Source of the DNA: Ricinus communis
Lineage: Eukaryota > Streptophyta > Magnoliopsida > Malpighiales > Euphorbiaceae
Assembly (NCBI RefSeq): GCF_019578655.1
Contig: NC_063264.1
Span: forward strand, 6,737,213-6,801,212
Direction: 5' to 3'
Length of the DNA: 64,000 nt
The position numbers and the translations under genes are program-made. Of this stretch, positions 23,600 through 36,199 are shown piece by piece (position 1 is the first letter of the stretch; each line of letters opens with the position of its first letter). The notes beneath the pieces were generated by a model, which searched no databases, was not told the origin of the DNA, and saw only the letters and a list, made by a program, of their open reading frames with translations.

Positions 23600-26500
23600 A
23601 GGATGGGCACTCAAATAACAGCCCTCAAATAGATAGATTCTGGATGATGTCAAAGCAAAAGTAGAATCGGCAGCTGAGTCACTAAGTCCAAGAAGGCAAG
23701 GTTGTGTGGCAAACCTACTAAGTCCGGGTTGGTGGAAGTGAGGATAGAGGCCAAAGGACCTCATAAGTATAAAAGGGCAGGAAAGAAAATCCAAAATAGA
23801 GTGGAAGGTAGTTCTTGGAATGGTTTTAAAAGAGGAATAAAAGGATAGGTGATGCTCTGTCGGCTTGTCCCCATGAGCTTGCTATAGCTTTGGAGAAGAT
23901 GTGCCTTATTTGATGGGATCTTTTCTTTTCTTTTCTTTTTATATATTTCTTTTTAAAGCTTTGAACATTCTCTTTTCACCTTTGTGTGAAGTGCAAATAA
24001 GAAAGTTGGAAGTAAAGATATGGAGACAGGACAAGGGTTGCAACAGAGAATAACTTTTGATATTGATGTTTTCTTTTTCTTAAAAAAAGAATATATTTTG
24101 GATTTAATAATCATCCCATAGGAAAGAGAGAAAGTGAACCCACTAAAGGACTCTCCTCCTCCACCAAAAGAGTGGCAAAAGCCCCCCCATTTTTTCTGTT
24201 TTGTCTTAAAGTTGTTGGATAGAAGTGGCATGAAGGGAGAAGAGTTGGAGATATTGGATACATGTATTGTATTGTATGGCTGTTGTTGCTTGGATCTTTG
24301 CTCATGGCAAATGGCACCCACTACTGCTTGTATCAGTTACTTCCAGTTTAAACTTACCATTGGGCGCGTGCTTATATAAAAGGAACCTACCCTACACCTA
24401 GGAATGTCTTCACCTTCATGCCTGTGTTCTTATAAAAAAAGTAAAAGTACATGGGTCATACTTTTCAATTATACACTGTGTGTTTCACTGACACACATTC
24501 CTCCCTCAATTATTAATCCCCAAGTTGTTAAGCACAATGCATAAATGTAAAGAATAAAAGAATTCTTCATACAAGATCACCAACTTTGCTTATCAAAGTT
24601 TATACACACCAAAAAAAGAAGAAGAATATCTCCTTCCTCTATATCTATGGTCCCTCACTATGCTAAACAAGTACCTTGTTAGGCTACTTCAAGAGATTTT
24701 CAGTCTTTTTCTTCCTTTTTCTTGACAATCAATACACTTAAGACTGCATATTTATACATTTGAATTCTGAAAACTAATTTTTTCGAAATAAACAGTTAAT
24801 AAAAATAAAAATAAAAATAAAAAACACCCAACAATAATCCCAAACAGGAAGTCGTTTCTCATGGCTACTCCAAGTGATAGATTAAATAGTTGAATTTAGC
24901 CACCTCTATTACTTGTTAAACTTATATATTTATCTTTACACTAACCACTCTTCACAAAGTAGTCACTAGTACAGATCGATTTTCACAATATAGTATGTTG
25001 ACATTTCTATCTGACCCATTCAAACTCTTGAGTGCAAACAAGTGTAGCCCCAAGTTAAGTAACAATGTGGACTGTCTTCATATTCACCATATGTATTAGT
25101 TTCTCCGCTTAAGATTTTTTAGCCTTTCGAAGTTAAAAATAAAAATCAAGAAACCATGAAAGTTGTCTATACTCTAAATGGAATTTAGCAAGAGGAAAAA
25201 AAGTATAGCTGGCTTTACAATGTTTCAACATTTGCAATGAGTTGTTAGCAGAAAGCATCAGATTGATTTGTATTTCGGCACCCAATTCAAGAATGATGGA
25301 AATGGGAAGGAGAGTGAAGCAAAAATAGGGTTCTCATTTTTATTTTTATTTTAAATCAATTCGAGATGACTTTAGCTCTTTTTTCTTTCTGTATATATAC
25401 AAGTTGATAGGAAACAGCCAATGATCTGCAACCCTAAAGATAATCATCAGCATCAAACATGGACCTACCTTCCCTATTCCATGATCAATTGATTTCCAAA
25501 TTAGCTAGAAAAGAAAAATCTAAAGATGATGAAGAACACTGAGGACTGGTTTTTCTTCACGTGTTAAAGAAGTGCTAAGATTTCAAGGCCTTTTCCTTTT
25601 GTTTTACTTAAAAGGACATATCAGATTGAGAGGCTGCGCCAGAAGTTTGAATTCAAAAAGAAAAAACAAATAACATATATAGAAAAAATTTAAGAATTTT
25701 AACGGTCAGGGAGAAATATTTTCTTAAGGGGAATTAATATATATTAAGGAATGTCTTTTGCACATGAATTAGTAGCAATTGTTACTTTCAATAGGTAATA
25801 ACTAATAATATAGGCACCTTTTGCATTAAGAATTTTGACAAATTTATCGTCTTTTAAATTTGTTTTTTATTTTTAAAGATTTTAACTTTGAATTATAAAA
25901 TGAAAAACTGCAAAATCTGTCATTTTTAATGAATGATTGATTATTTCTTATTATACTAAAATTATTCCTATGAATCCATGAATTTTATATTCAAACTCAA
26001 AGAGTAAGATCCTTAAATTCTATTGATTTCACTATTTATATTTATGAATTTAAAAATCTCTCAATTCAGACAATACAATAATCGCAATGTGACCAAGAGA
26101 AGAGACAGTAAGCAGAGCCTAAATAGTAGCACAGTGATAGTGATGAAAAGAGAAACTAAGGGTTTAATTTGTAACACCACTGCACACAAGCAAAGCAGCT
26201 TCACACAAAATATTAAAAAAAAAATTGGCACAATTGAATATGTCTATTGCAGTCTCCTTTCACTTGATCATCATAACCATTTTGTTTGTAAAACCTCAAA
26301 GTACACATATGCACCTCAAGTAAAGGAAATCCTTACTTTCTCACCCTCAATCATCTTATATTTCCAAACAAAACCAAGATTATATACATTATCTCTGTCC
26401 CTCATTTTCTCCAGAGATTACTTAGTAAGGAAAATTCCCGTCAGGAAGGTATTGGCATTGATCAGGCATAACAACAATTGATGAAAACCATTATTGTCAA

Positions 26501-27144
26501 GTCCATGCCTTGTTGTTGTGTATTTTGTAATCATTGCCAATTGGCAAAGTTCCAATCAGTCAGGACATACTGTGTCAGTGGTTTTCTGTGGATCAAAATG
26601 AATATTCATTTATATTTTTGTATACTAGATATAAATGGCACTTTTTAGCTTGATCCATATTTTAAAGGGAGCTTGTATATGATACCCAACTAGTACTCCT
26701 CGTGATGAATTTGCATATATGTATATATATGGACCTAGCAATTAGTATTTTCTTGGTGTTGCCATATGAAAGTGGGGAAGCTCTTTCTAGTTTCTGCCAT
26801 GATGCCTTTATATGGTTGCTTCTTGTTGTATAGAAGTGAGTGTTTCAGAAAGACTGATTATTATCCCACATATATAGCTATGGTGAGAAACTTATATTTT
26901 TATAAGTCAATTCTTTGATATTAAACTTATAAAGAGCTATAATAGTTGTAAATGGTACAACCTTTTTGGCCCAATTTTAGTGTAGTCATCAATTATACCT
27001 CAAATTTAATTTATTCATTAATTTTTACAGAAGAAAATCTATCTTCATCAAATATATCTACCTCAAATCAAGACTTTAAATTTCTCCCAGCTTATTTTTT
27101 AAATAGTTTATAGAAATAACATATAATTCCATCGCTACCATTAG
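23600..27144. other. Intergenic, no gene seen
   Basis: Upstream region of the minus-strand 124-aa gene, then AT-rich DNA with simple repeats (TTTTC units near 23920, AAAAT units near 24800). A TATATAAAAGG string at 24373 has no recognisable gene after it. The 152-codon frame at 26023-26481 looks spurious. Confidence 0.6.
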
Positions 27145-27717
27145 AGCTGTAAACATACTAAACCTTTTGTAAATTATTAAAAATTGATAAAAATTTATTC
27201 AAATTTATTAATAAAAACTAATAAGTATTAACAAACTAAACTCAAATTTGTCAATACTCAATTCACTAACTCGTGGGCTAGTTTATTAACAGACTTATAA
27301 GCTTATTTATAAACTAACTAATTAATAGATTTGTGTTTAAGGTCGTAAATAATTTAAAATATCTTTTTATTTTAAATATTTTATTATATTTATTTATTTA
27401 TCAATTTATATGAACTAAATATTTCTAATTTTATTATTAAATTATAATTTAATTTGTATTAAAAATTAAATATTTAAAATTAATCAATTCAATAGATAAA
27501 ATAAAATATATTATTAATAAATTAATAGAACTAAAAAATTTAAATTAAATTTGACAAATAAATTCTAAATAAATTTTAATGAGTCAAGTTCGACGTAAGC
27601 TCAATTCTTAATGTTGAATCAAATTCGGTTTGAGTTCATACAAAATAGTAACAAAATCACACTCAAACTTATTAAAACCCAGCTCGACTCAATTCATTTA
27701 CAATCTTATTTGTAGAA
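27145..27717. mobile_element. Possible hAT-like non-autonomous element
   Basis: Ends are imperfect inverted copies (TTAGAGCTGTAAACA at left, complement of the right end ATAAGATTGTAAATG), and the interior holds gagcy/cgagt-type words seen in the common plant elements with GGGGTGTAAACGAGC termini. The element at 54055-54464 has similar ends. No clear 8-bp target duplication. Confidence 0.4.
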
Positions 27718-28880
27718 CACAATCAAATATGTAACAATATCACTATTACATACTTTATTACTTTATATATGCATTATAATAACAAAAATATAATATCCTC
27801 AACGCATAAAATATATATAATCATTAATTATTTATAATATATTTATTTCTATTTTTTTAATATAATTTCAACCACCATAAACCACCCATTACTGCTATCA
27901 TTGGTGGATGGCCACTGGATTCCAGTCACCAATTATCATAACTATTTCAAAAGAAGTGTATTATATATAAATTAGATATTAAAACAAAAATTATGATTCC
28001 ATTATAAATAGATCAATTATTATATAATATTATATTTTATTATATCACGCCATATAACCTTATATTATAAGAGTCCATCTTAAATGGAATATATATTTCA
28101 TATTTGAAGGCTAATTTCACTATTTTTGAAACGTGCATTTCACAATACAATCTATTTTATATTCAGAGTTTAACTGTTTTTTGCATCATTGAACATCATT
28201 ACAGCAATTGTTTTAGTTGCATATGGCTATCATTACCTTTTCTCAATTTATGTATAAGAAAAGCTCAATGGTAGCTATGATTGTCTTAATTTTCTTGCAG
28301 TAAACGCAAACATGCTCTTAGCCTTGGAAATACAAAGACAGTTGCATATTCCTGCCATATTGACTTTATATATAGAAAGAGGTAGTTGCCATTTTAATTT
28401 GCAAATTGTCAACGACTTTCTCCTGCAAAGCATGAAAGAAGGTTACCTGCCTTTCTTTCTTCCTTAAAAGAAATAAAAATAAAATAAAGTTGTTACATGC
28501 TATTGATATTCAAGGATTAGGTATATGTATTTAAGACATATAAAATGAACTAATACAGATGTGAACACATGAGCAAGATATTATCTGATTAATTAAGCAA
28601 AGCCTCAAATTAAATGAACATGTGATTGCTTACTGAGTCACCACTGCCATTGACTTAAGTGCGTTTGCTATTAATACTGGACTATTACTCGAATAAACAT
28701 GGACTTGTAATCACATAGTAAACGATCATTAAGTTCAAAGTCTAAGCTAAATTGTAAACTGTTTATTTAATTAGTTTGCTATAAATTAATTAAGCGGCAA
28801 TATGTGTTGAACCCATAGAAAGTGGATCGTCAAAATTCCATGCACAATAGCGATACACAGTTATTTCCAGACCATGTGCA
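27718..28880. other. Intergenic and promoter side of the HIPP gene
   Basis: AT-rich, no coding sequence. The last few hundred bases are the presumed upstream region of the gene starting at 28973. Confidence 0.55.
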
Positions 28881-28888
28881 GATTGCAC

Positions 28889-28898
28889 TATATATAAA
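28889..28898 (+). promoter_or_regulatory. TATA box of the HIPP gene
   Basis: TATATATAAA, 75-84 bases before the ATG at 28973. Confidence 0.68.
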
Positions 28899-28972
28899 GA
28901 GGCAAATGTGCTGTTCTTCCTTCTCATTACTCACTCTACAAAACCATCTATTAGCTTTCGTCCAGGAAAGAT

Positions 28973-29650
28973 ATGAAGGTGAGTGTATTATTTTTCATAA
29001 GAACGTATATAGATATAGTTCTTGGTTTTCTTCTTTGAGTTTTTGTTGTTGTTGGAAATTACTAATAATTAGTATAATTATGACAGCCTTGTCATCTATA
29101 CATATATAACATGATGTTATGTCCAAATTCTGCAGAAAAAGATAGTCATCAAGGTATCAACTTGTTGTGAGAAATGCCGAACCAAGGCAATGCAAACAGC
29201 TGCCGTGGCAGATGGTACCCTATTGAACTTTCTATACGTACTTTTTTTTTGATTTCTTTCTGTTACTTGTAATAAAAGTATAGGCTTTATGTAAAATATT
29301 CAACTGACGTAATAAGCTTATCTACATATATATATATATATTAATTAATTTTTGTTTTTGTTTTAATGATTACAGGAGTAAATTCAGTGGCATTAGAAGG
29401 AGATGACAAAGATAAGCTGGTGGTGATCGGAGAAATGGTTGATGCGGCATGCTTGACCAAGGCTCTTCGGAAAAAGATAAACTATGCAGAAATAGTAACT
29501 GTAGAAGAGGTGAAGCCAAAGCCTGATCAGCAAAAGCAAAATGTTGAAAAGAAACCAACTCCAACACCTTGTTGCCATGGAGGACCACCTCGTTGTGAAT
29601 TGGTTAATGTGGTTTATGATCCGAACCCATCACCTTGCACAATCATGTGA
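28973..29650 (+). CDS. Heavy-metal-associated isoprenylated plant protein (HIPP)
   Basis: Three coding exons: 28973-28978 (only Met-Lys), 29136-29214 and 29376-29650, all GT-AG, giving 119 residues. Residues 3-70 form one HMA fold (KIVIKVS, then a helix, then KLVVIGEMVDAACLTKALRKK). The metal loop is TCCEKC, so the CxxC pair (Cys13, Cys16) is kept but the Met usually before it is not. A Lys/Pro-rich linker with CCHGG follows, and the protein ends CTIM, a CaaX box whose final Met favours farnesylation. Family members bind metals or act as membrane-tethered partners in stress and pathogen responses; the role here is inferred. The TATA box and frame support an intact gene. Confidence 0.9.
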
Positions 29651-29868
29651 AGATAAATTTTAATGTCTTTTTTCCTTTTAATTGTAGAAATAATTAATGG
29701 TGCTTAGTTTAATTTTCTGTAAGGACATATATAGGGAGGGAGTTGGAAATAGTTGTAGGTTTGTTGGACGTAATAACATTTACCTTTGCTTGTGTTCTGA
29801 AAAACTTCCAAGTCTTACTATAAGAATTTATCTAAGAATAGTAGAAGAAAGGAGCGAAAGAAAATAAT

Positions 29869-30326
29869 GGGTAAATTGCCTAGCTGTTACCGGTCATTTC
29901 GATCATATTTCAAATTAATATCAATACTTTAATTTGATTCTAACTGGTATCCAAATTATTCAAAAGTATATCAATTTACGGCAGTTCTCCAATTTTCGGC
30001 CAATTGATATTGATTTGGCAACCTGATGAGGTATATTTTTTTTGATTCACTACCTCAACATGTGTCATGTCATAAAAGTTAGTCCAATCAGCCAGCGGGT
30101 GTCACTCTTTAACTTCTCCTAATGACATGGCGCAAGCTGAGTTGGAAAATCAAATAAAATATACTTTCTCAGATTGTCAAATCAGCATCAATAGCCTAGA
30201 AATTGAAAAACTGTCTTAAATTGATGTACTCTCGTGTAGTTTAGGTACCAATTAGATTCAAATTAAAATATTGGTATTAATTTAAAATATGATACATAAT
30301 ATTGGTACCAGCTCAGTAATTTATCC
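29869..30326. mobile_element. MULE-like foldback MITE with long inverted arms
   Basis: Begins GGGTAAATTGCC and ends AATTTATCC. The left arm and the reverse complement of the right arm can be aligned over about 200 bp, for example TCATATTTCAAATTAATA against TCATATTTTAAATTAATA. The flanks carry a near-perfect 9-bp target duplication, GAAAATAAT (29860-29868) and AAAAATAAT (30327-30335). Nine-base duplications and long inverted ends are typical of Mutator-like elements. No coding capacity. Confidence 0.83.
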
Positions 30327-30888
30327 AAAAATAATATTTCTTAACCAATTGCGGATAATTTAATTTAAAGAAAATAATATGAGAAGAAACAAGTGCTGTA
30401 TGTATGACAAATGAAATTGGTTTTCTGAGTATTAATAGTAAAGGATTTAATCCTTTATCATGTAATTCTTACAATACATTGATTCATAAAAACAAAGGCC
30501 CAAAGACACAAAGTCTTCTTTTCTGTTACTATTTTAACTCAAGAATTATTGAAGGGAGAACTCAGAAATACTTCCCATACTTGCGGACAAATTAATGGCT
30601 CCATCTTCATAGCAAAATGAAATCAACTAAATTATGACTTAATTTAATACCTGTGAAATTGAGTGCTTTACAGATATAATAATACGTCAAAAGCATTCGC
30701 ATGGTTAACTATAACACTACCAATTTCCTGGGTTCTTTCTTATGCACGTACACTTCTGCACATGCTGAGATCTTTATACTAGTAGTTGTTGGAAAAAGAA
30801 AATATGTAAAAAGTTCACTCGAAACTAACCAGAATTATTCTTTTAGTTGTTTTTGAGGAATATTAATTTAAGCTCGGTAATTAAATTT

Positions 30889-33635
30889 TTATTGATTCCT
30901 TGTTGAACTAGATCCGTATAATGATATTTTCAACCAGATCTTTGAACCATTTTTGCAGAGGTCTAGAACAGCCTCAGGATTGAAACATGAGAGAACTTCC
31001 ACGAAAATAACCTGTAAAAGAACCATGGCTACCACCGCCCACGAAAACCAACAATTCTTATGAAGATTCTCAAAAATTTTAGTCTTCCCAATGTGTCTAG
31101 CATTCAGCATCAGAGAAGTCTGGCGTAGAGAGAGACTGCTGAAGATCATAGCATTTACCACTGCCTGCCGATCGACATTGAATACGGCCTTTCCTTTAAA
31201 ACACAATACTGGTAAAATGGTTACTTGATAAGAAACTTGAAACAATTAACATCTTTTGAAGTAATTCTGGTTGTGAGTGATGAACCAGCATCATGGATTA
31301 GAGGCGTAGTTAATGTAATCTGGTTAGGTATATCAATTGCCAGAGCAAAGGCACCAAGGGTGTCACCAATTAGGCTAACCCACAAAACCTGTAGGGGTGA
31401 AAAGAGCTCATATACGCATGAAATCCCTGCTGCTACATTTAATGTAAGTGCAACAATCATGGCCGCGAGGTGTAAGTGAACATATTTTTGCATGTTGCTA
31501 AACACATGCCTTCCTCTCCTTAAACTAGAAGTAACAGTTGAGGAACTTTCTATCCAATACAACAATGTCATGATCAGAATTCTCACTGCTACCCTCATTT
31601 TCACCTCCACTGGTAAAGACAAGTCCAACATCTGCTTTTTTACATGATGGGAAATCCATTTTATCATCTCTGATGACTGCTACTACATCAAAGTTCTAAC
31701 TTCAAGCAATATACCATGAGTAGCTTGTCAAATGGTGTAAAGTTTACCATCACTTCGAAATGATCCATCATACTTTCGTGTTCTTGGTATAAGAATTCTC
31801 GGAATTCTGCTGCTTGAACAACAGCCTTTTCTACATCATCTCCAGGCCTGATAATTCCAGTGTTGACAGCAATTATGTCTCTATCTTCATCAAGTAGTAA
31901 TTTGATGCCAACACCAGCATTATGCTAGGCTTGCAGTGACGCTTTCGGCTTCAGTGAATATGGATTCTTGAACCCACCACAATGCCTAATAAGGTCCATC
32001 TCACATCGGATGTGTATTTGGATCTTTCCTTTGCTTCTTTATGTTGCTTCAATTTTTTCTTCTTCCACCACAACTTCTTCATAAGCAAAAGCTAAGCAAT
32101 GGATACTATGGGAAGTAATATGTTCAATAATTCTGTCAAATGCAGCTCTTTGATTTATACCAATTGCTCCATCTAGTTGATAGTAATATTGCAGAAGCGA
32201 AGCACGGCATCTGGAATACCTTTCAAGTGCTTATGCACAACAAGTTTTCCTCTCCCTGTTCTTCATCAAGGAGATAAAACTGCAACACTATTTAAATCAA
32301 AAGGTTCAGTTATAATAATAGCAGAACTGCTTCAATTCTTCAATATTAATTCCCAAAATCAGGCTAACCCAGCAAATTTGAGCATCCTTTGCTGGACCAA
32401 ACGCATTGAAGACAAAACCCATCATGCAGTACATCAAGTACGACTTGAGCAACACCTCTTGCTGCATCTTTGACCATCTCTTCACCTATCCAAAGCTCCA
32501 CTACACTCTTCTTCTCAAAGCTCAGGTCACTTGTTTCGCCCAGTACAAATAGTTTTAGCAAGTCCTGCTGCTGCACAGTCTGGTAACTCTCTAAGCATGA
32601 CTTGATATTCTAGCTCCGTGGTCCTTCTTGAGTAGAAAAGAAAGATAAGAACCCCTAAATTCAAGCCTTCTTTAATTTTCATAAGCAATACACTGGTAAC
32701 AGCGATCAGTCAACTAAGATTCCAGCATGTTTGCTTATCATTCTTGTGACTTGACTCATTAGTTCATCAATTGTGGAAGAAACACCTTCAGTGTTCATTG
32801 TACCGCTGTTATCATTATTATTGCTTGAGGAATGTTGTCTTCTTATAAAGTAACACAACAACTGAACCACAACAAAGACTAAAGGGAAGAGGATTGTCAC
32901 CTTTCCAGGTGCAAGCTCAGTTCGTTCACCCTATTTGTCAACTGAGCTTTAACACTCTCACTGTTGCTTGAATCGGAGCCAATTGTCTTGCTCTTGCTCC
33001 ATCTTGTACTCTTTCCTTGCAGAGATCACAATCATGGCACATTCTCTGCTCACCACTTCGGCTCCAGCAAAGATTGCTTGAAACCTGGAGCTACCCAGGT
33101 CAAGTAAATCATTGTCTGTACCATCCAGCTTCAGGGAGGTGCTGCCACTAATGAACAAGCCGTCTGCAGGAACTCTATCACCAGTCTTCAAGCTTAGGAT
33201 ATCACCCACCACAACCTGAGAGATAGACACATGTTGCAGGCTGCCATTTCTCACTACATAGATTTGTTCCCTTGCTCTGTTGGCACTTTGAGGTATCTTT
33301 CTTTATACAACTTAATGAGAACCGTAATCATTGCCTCATGTAGTATGAAGGCTCCATCATACAACCCTTGTTTTACCCCATATTTCAAAATGCCAAGTCA
33401 TAGAAAGAACACCAGAGAATAAAAGAATGATAGTGGAGGAATCTGCAAAGCACTATAAAATGAGCCTGGACAAGGATTTTCTAGTATCAGCTATCTGGTT
33501 TGAACCAAAGAAGTAACTATGAATGCACAGATCTTCATGGTTTCCACTTAATCTTGTGGAAATATTGCTCCCTGAAGCAGCAGGTAGTTCCTCAACTCCA
33601 AAACTGACCAAGAGAAGTAAAGTCATTGAACTCAA
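30889..33635 (-). pseudogene. Autoinhibited P2B Ca2+-ATPase (ACA12/13-like) pseudogene
   Basis: Minus-strand pieces follow the order of plant plasma-membrane-type Ca2+ pumps: N-terminal region near 33560 (FGSNQIADTRKS), first membrane part, actuator domain (VVVGDILSLKTGDRVPADGL, about 33190), a membrane helix near 32850, the phosphorylation region (LRELPDCAAAG, about 32580), nucleotide domain remains, PFDKLLMVYCLK (about 31710), ADVGL (about 31640), SLRRGRHVFSNMQK, LQVLWVSLIGDTLGA (about 31370) and the final membrane block to 30889. The phosphorylation motif reads ICTGRNK instead of ICTDKTG, so the catalytic Asp is gone, and the hinge TGDGTND is lost. Several stops and frameshifts are present (near 33400, 32560, 31700, 31225). 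No introns are evident, as in ACA12/13. Non-functional. Confidence 0.9.
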
Positions 33636-33639
33636 ATAC

Positions 33640-34461
33640 TGAAAGCTAAGGTTTTTTGTCTATTGCAAACTTGCTTTTGCTTATTGGAAACACACTCGTG
33701 AATTCTTTCGCATCTCTGTTCCCTTGTATTCTCTCTTCCAAAACTCATCTTGGAAAGAAAATCGTTTTTTTTTTTGTTAGTGTTTTTACTTTATCAGTGC
33801 CATCACAAATCTTTTTGTTATATTAAGTCTCATTTCATTTCAGTGGAGAGTAACACTGAGTTCCAGGTCAACTGTTTTTGATAATTCCAGCGCAATTTAG
33901 ATAAATGAATTGGATTAGGTTGTCCGGAGGTACTGTCCTCCATTTATCTTATCCATATTTACTCAATTTTCTGTGTGTTGTTTTCAGTTAAGGTTGACAT
34001 CTAGCCTGTCGAAGTTGACTCACCCCTTCTACATGTTGGAATGGTTATATTCTGTTGCTGTGGATTTCATAGTCTAGTTCAGCATAGAATTGAATTCTAA
34101 TGAATTCCATCCTATTATTTACCTGGTCTACAAACTAATCAAATAATTTCCTTTCCAATCCAGTAGCTTACTCAGATTGCAGAAGCATTTCATGCAAAAA
34201 CTTTTAACATACAGACACGATTAAATCATTTGAACCCGAAAAAGAATTACGTTCTTAACACTTCATTGCAACATGCAAAAGAAAAAAAACAGATCATTTA
34301 CTGCCAGTATGCGAGATTGTCTATAAAGTTCTGCAAGCCTAATGACAAATGAAAGAGGATCAAACAACACAATCAGCAAATCTTAAAAAAAGCCACTTAA
34401 TGTAACTCCAATGTACACATTTCACAAGGACGAAAAATTAAAGAAATACCACAAAACAAGC
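33640..34461. other. Spacer between the ATPase pseudogene and the ARM gene
   Basis: No coding sequence seen. It includes the presumed 3' UTR of the minus-strand ARM gene next to 34461. Confidence 0.55.
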
Positions 34462-35868
34462 TTAAGCGAGGTCTGGGTCCCATGTAAGTTGCTCAACGCT
34501 CAACCTTCTCAATGATCTAACCATTTGCTCGTCAGAAACACGAAGCTGTACCATTCTGTTTTGCATACTCTGGAATGAAGGAACATCAACTGCTTCAGAT
34601 ATCAGAGCATGCTGCTGAGGATCTTCGGCGAAGTTCACAAGTGCCTCAGCAGCATTCTCCTTTAGCTCCTCTGACTCATCAAGCAATAACTCAATGAGAA
34701 TTGGAACTGCTCTGGCAGCAGCAAGTGCTGCTCGATCTGCTTCATTGTAACTCAACTGAGCTATAGCACCTGATACCTTTTCCCTAACGTCACTATTCTC
34801 ATGCCTCAGTAACTCAACTAAAACTGGAATTGCACCTGAGTTTCTAACAACTGAAACTGAGTGCTTGTAACCCGATAGATCCCAGAAGATATCAGAAGCT
34901 GCAACTTTTGATTCATCATCGCCTTCTCTTAAAATTCTTACCAAGTGTTCAGCAATAGTAACTGCATTCACTTGGGCGACAGCTAATATACAGAACACAT
35001 CCTCTGCAATCTCCTTGCCGATAGGGTCAGGTCCTTGAAGAAGCTCAGCATATAAAGGTATAGCCCCAGCTTCAGCAACAAGCCTAATAAAATCTACATG
35101 AGCTGATATCACACCTAAAGAATTACCGGCAACCAGTTTTGTGTTCCAATCTCCATTTTGAAGTAACTCAACAAGTGCAGGTATTGCTCCCATCGCAACA
35201 AGCATAGACCTAGCACGCCGTGTAACGCCAAGTAATCCTACTGCTTGACAAGCTCTTTCTCTTGACACCAGACTACCATCCTTAACTGCCTCAACAAGAA
35301 ACCTAAGCCCTCCTAATCTAATAACCACCCTCCTAACCTCTCTCAACAATGTCAATGCACTCAGAATCTCCAACAAGTAAACCCTATTACCATCACTACA
35401 AGAATTCAATAAATCAATAATAACCTCCAACCCACCATTTCTACCAACGATCAAACGATTAGCACTATCAAAATTAACAAGACACCACAAACATTTTATC
35501 AAGACTCTTCTAAAACTATTATTAGACCGAGGCAACCAACTTAATATGGAATCTAAAATGCCAGACTGGCCTATAGCTGATGCAAAAAACCCCATCTTTT
35601 TTACAAGCAATATGCTTAAACAATAAGCAGCTGCTTCTTGAATTGAATTATTCGAGTTGCTACTACTACTACTGGTAGCAAGAAGCTTAGTAAGAATTGG
35701 TACTGTTCGAGTTAATACATCATCAGGTGCATATTTTGATAAATGAGCCAACTTTATTGTGGCTTTTACTTGCAATGATTCAATACCTGAGGATAGAACA
35801 TTATGATAGCTGCATAATGCCTTTTCCCAATCTGGGCATGTAATAGTAATATTATCTAAATGACCCAT
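34462..35868 (-). CDS. Armadillo-repeat protein (468 aa)
   Basis: Intronless. I start at the ATG at 35868 (MGHLDNITIT); the frame is open 72 codons further to 36084, but that part is a Phe/Leu/Ser-rich translation of a CT-rich leader and is not protein-like. From about residue 30 to 440 the chain is a run of roughly nine Armadillo repeats, seen in repeated patterns such as GAIPALVELLQNG, GAIPLYAELLQG, GAIPVLVELLRHE and VPILIELLLDESEELKENAAEAL. There is no U-box and no signal peptide. The protein is probably a cytosolic or nuclear scaffold of the vacuolar-protein-8-like or U-box-lacking plant ARM type; partners are unknown. Reading frame is intact. Confidence 0.87.
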   Translation of the reverse strand: MGHLDNITITCPDWEKALCSYHNVLSSGIESLQVKATIKLAHLSKYAPDDVLTRTVPILTKLLATSSSSSNSNNSIQEAAAYCLSILLVKKMGFFASAIGQSGILDSILSWLPRSNNSFRRVLIKCLWCLVNFDSANRLIVGRNGGLEVIIDLLNSCSDGNRVYLLEILSALTLLREVRRVVIRLGGLRFLVEAVKDGSLVSRERACQAVGLLGVTRRARSMLVAMGAIPALVELLQNGDWNTKLVAGNSLGVISAHVDFIRLVAEAGAIPLYAELLQGPDPIGKEIAEDVFCILAVAQVNAVTIAEHLVRILREGDDESKVAASDIFWDLSGYKHSVSVVRNSGAIPVLVELLRHENSDVREKVSGAIAQLSYNEADRAALAAARAVPILIELLLDESEELKENAAEALVNFAEDPQQHALISEAVDVPSFQSMQNRMVQLRVSDEQMVRSLRRLSVEQLTWDPDLA

Positions 35869-36175
35869 TAAAGACAAATCCAAGATAAGATTGACATAAA
35901 AGTTTAAAGAGCATAGATTCAGCAAAAGTTGAAAAGAAATTAGAGATAAAATTTGAAGAAGAGACTGAAGAAAGAAAGGAAATTGAAAGGAAAGGAGAGA
36001 TAAAATTGGAAAAGGAGACTGAAGAAAATGAAGGAAATCGAAGGATACACTTCTCAGATCAGATGATGAATTGTATAAAAACACTGGAAACTGGCAATTT
36101 AATTACAGAAGAGGATATTGATTCTCTCGTGGTACAAAGCAAAAGAGGGAGAAGAGGTAAGAACAAAGAGATTCT

Positions 36176-36199
36176 CACGTGATAATCACGTGCATGCAT
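36176..36199 (-). promoter_or_regulatory. Double G-box with RY element upstream of the ARM gene
   Basis: Two CACGTG palindromes at 36176-36181 and 36187-36192 start 11 bases apart, about one helical turn, and a CATGCAT element overlaps the flank at 36193-36199. They lie 308-331 bases upstream of the ARM start codon. G-boxes are bound by bZIP/bHLH factors and RY elements by B3 factors in ABA and seed programmes. Confidence 0.6.

Noticed and set aside
23512..23610. Longer start for the 124-aa protein
   Set aside because: A TATA box lies within this segment, so transcripts should begin downstream of the earlier ATG.
24373..24560. TATATAAAAGG followed by a 46-codon ORF
   Set aside because: The peptide is not recognisable and there is no other gene signal; a chance TATA string is common in AT-rich DNA.
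26023..26481. 152-codon ORF
   Set aside because: No domain, no promoter, AT-rich background and unnatural composition; no support as a gene.
35869..36084. 72-codon N-terminal extension of the ARM protein
   Set aside because: Phe/Leu/Ser-rich translation of a repetitive CT-rich leader; the internal ATG gives a normal protein start.
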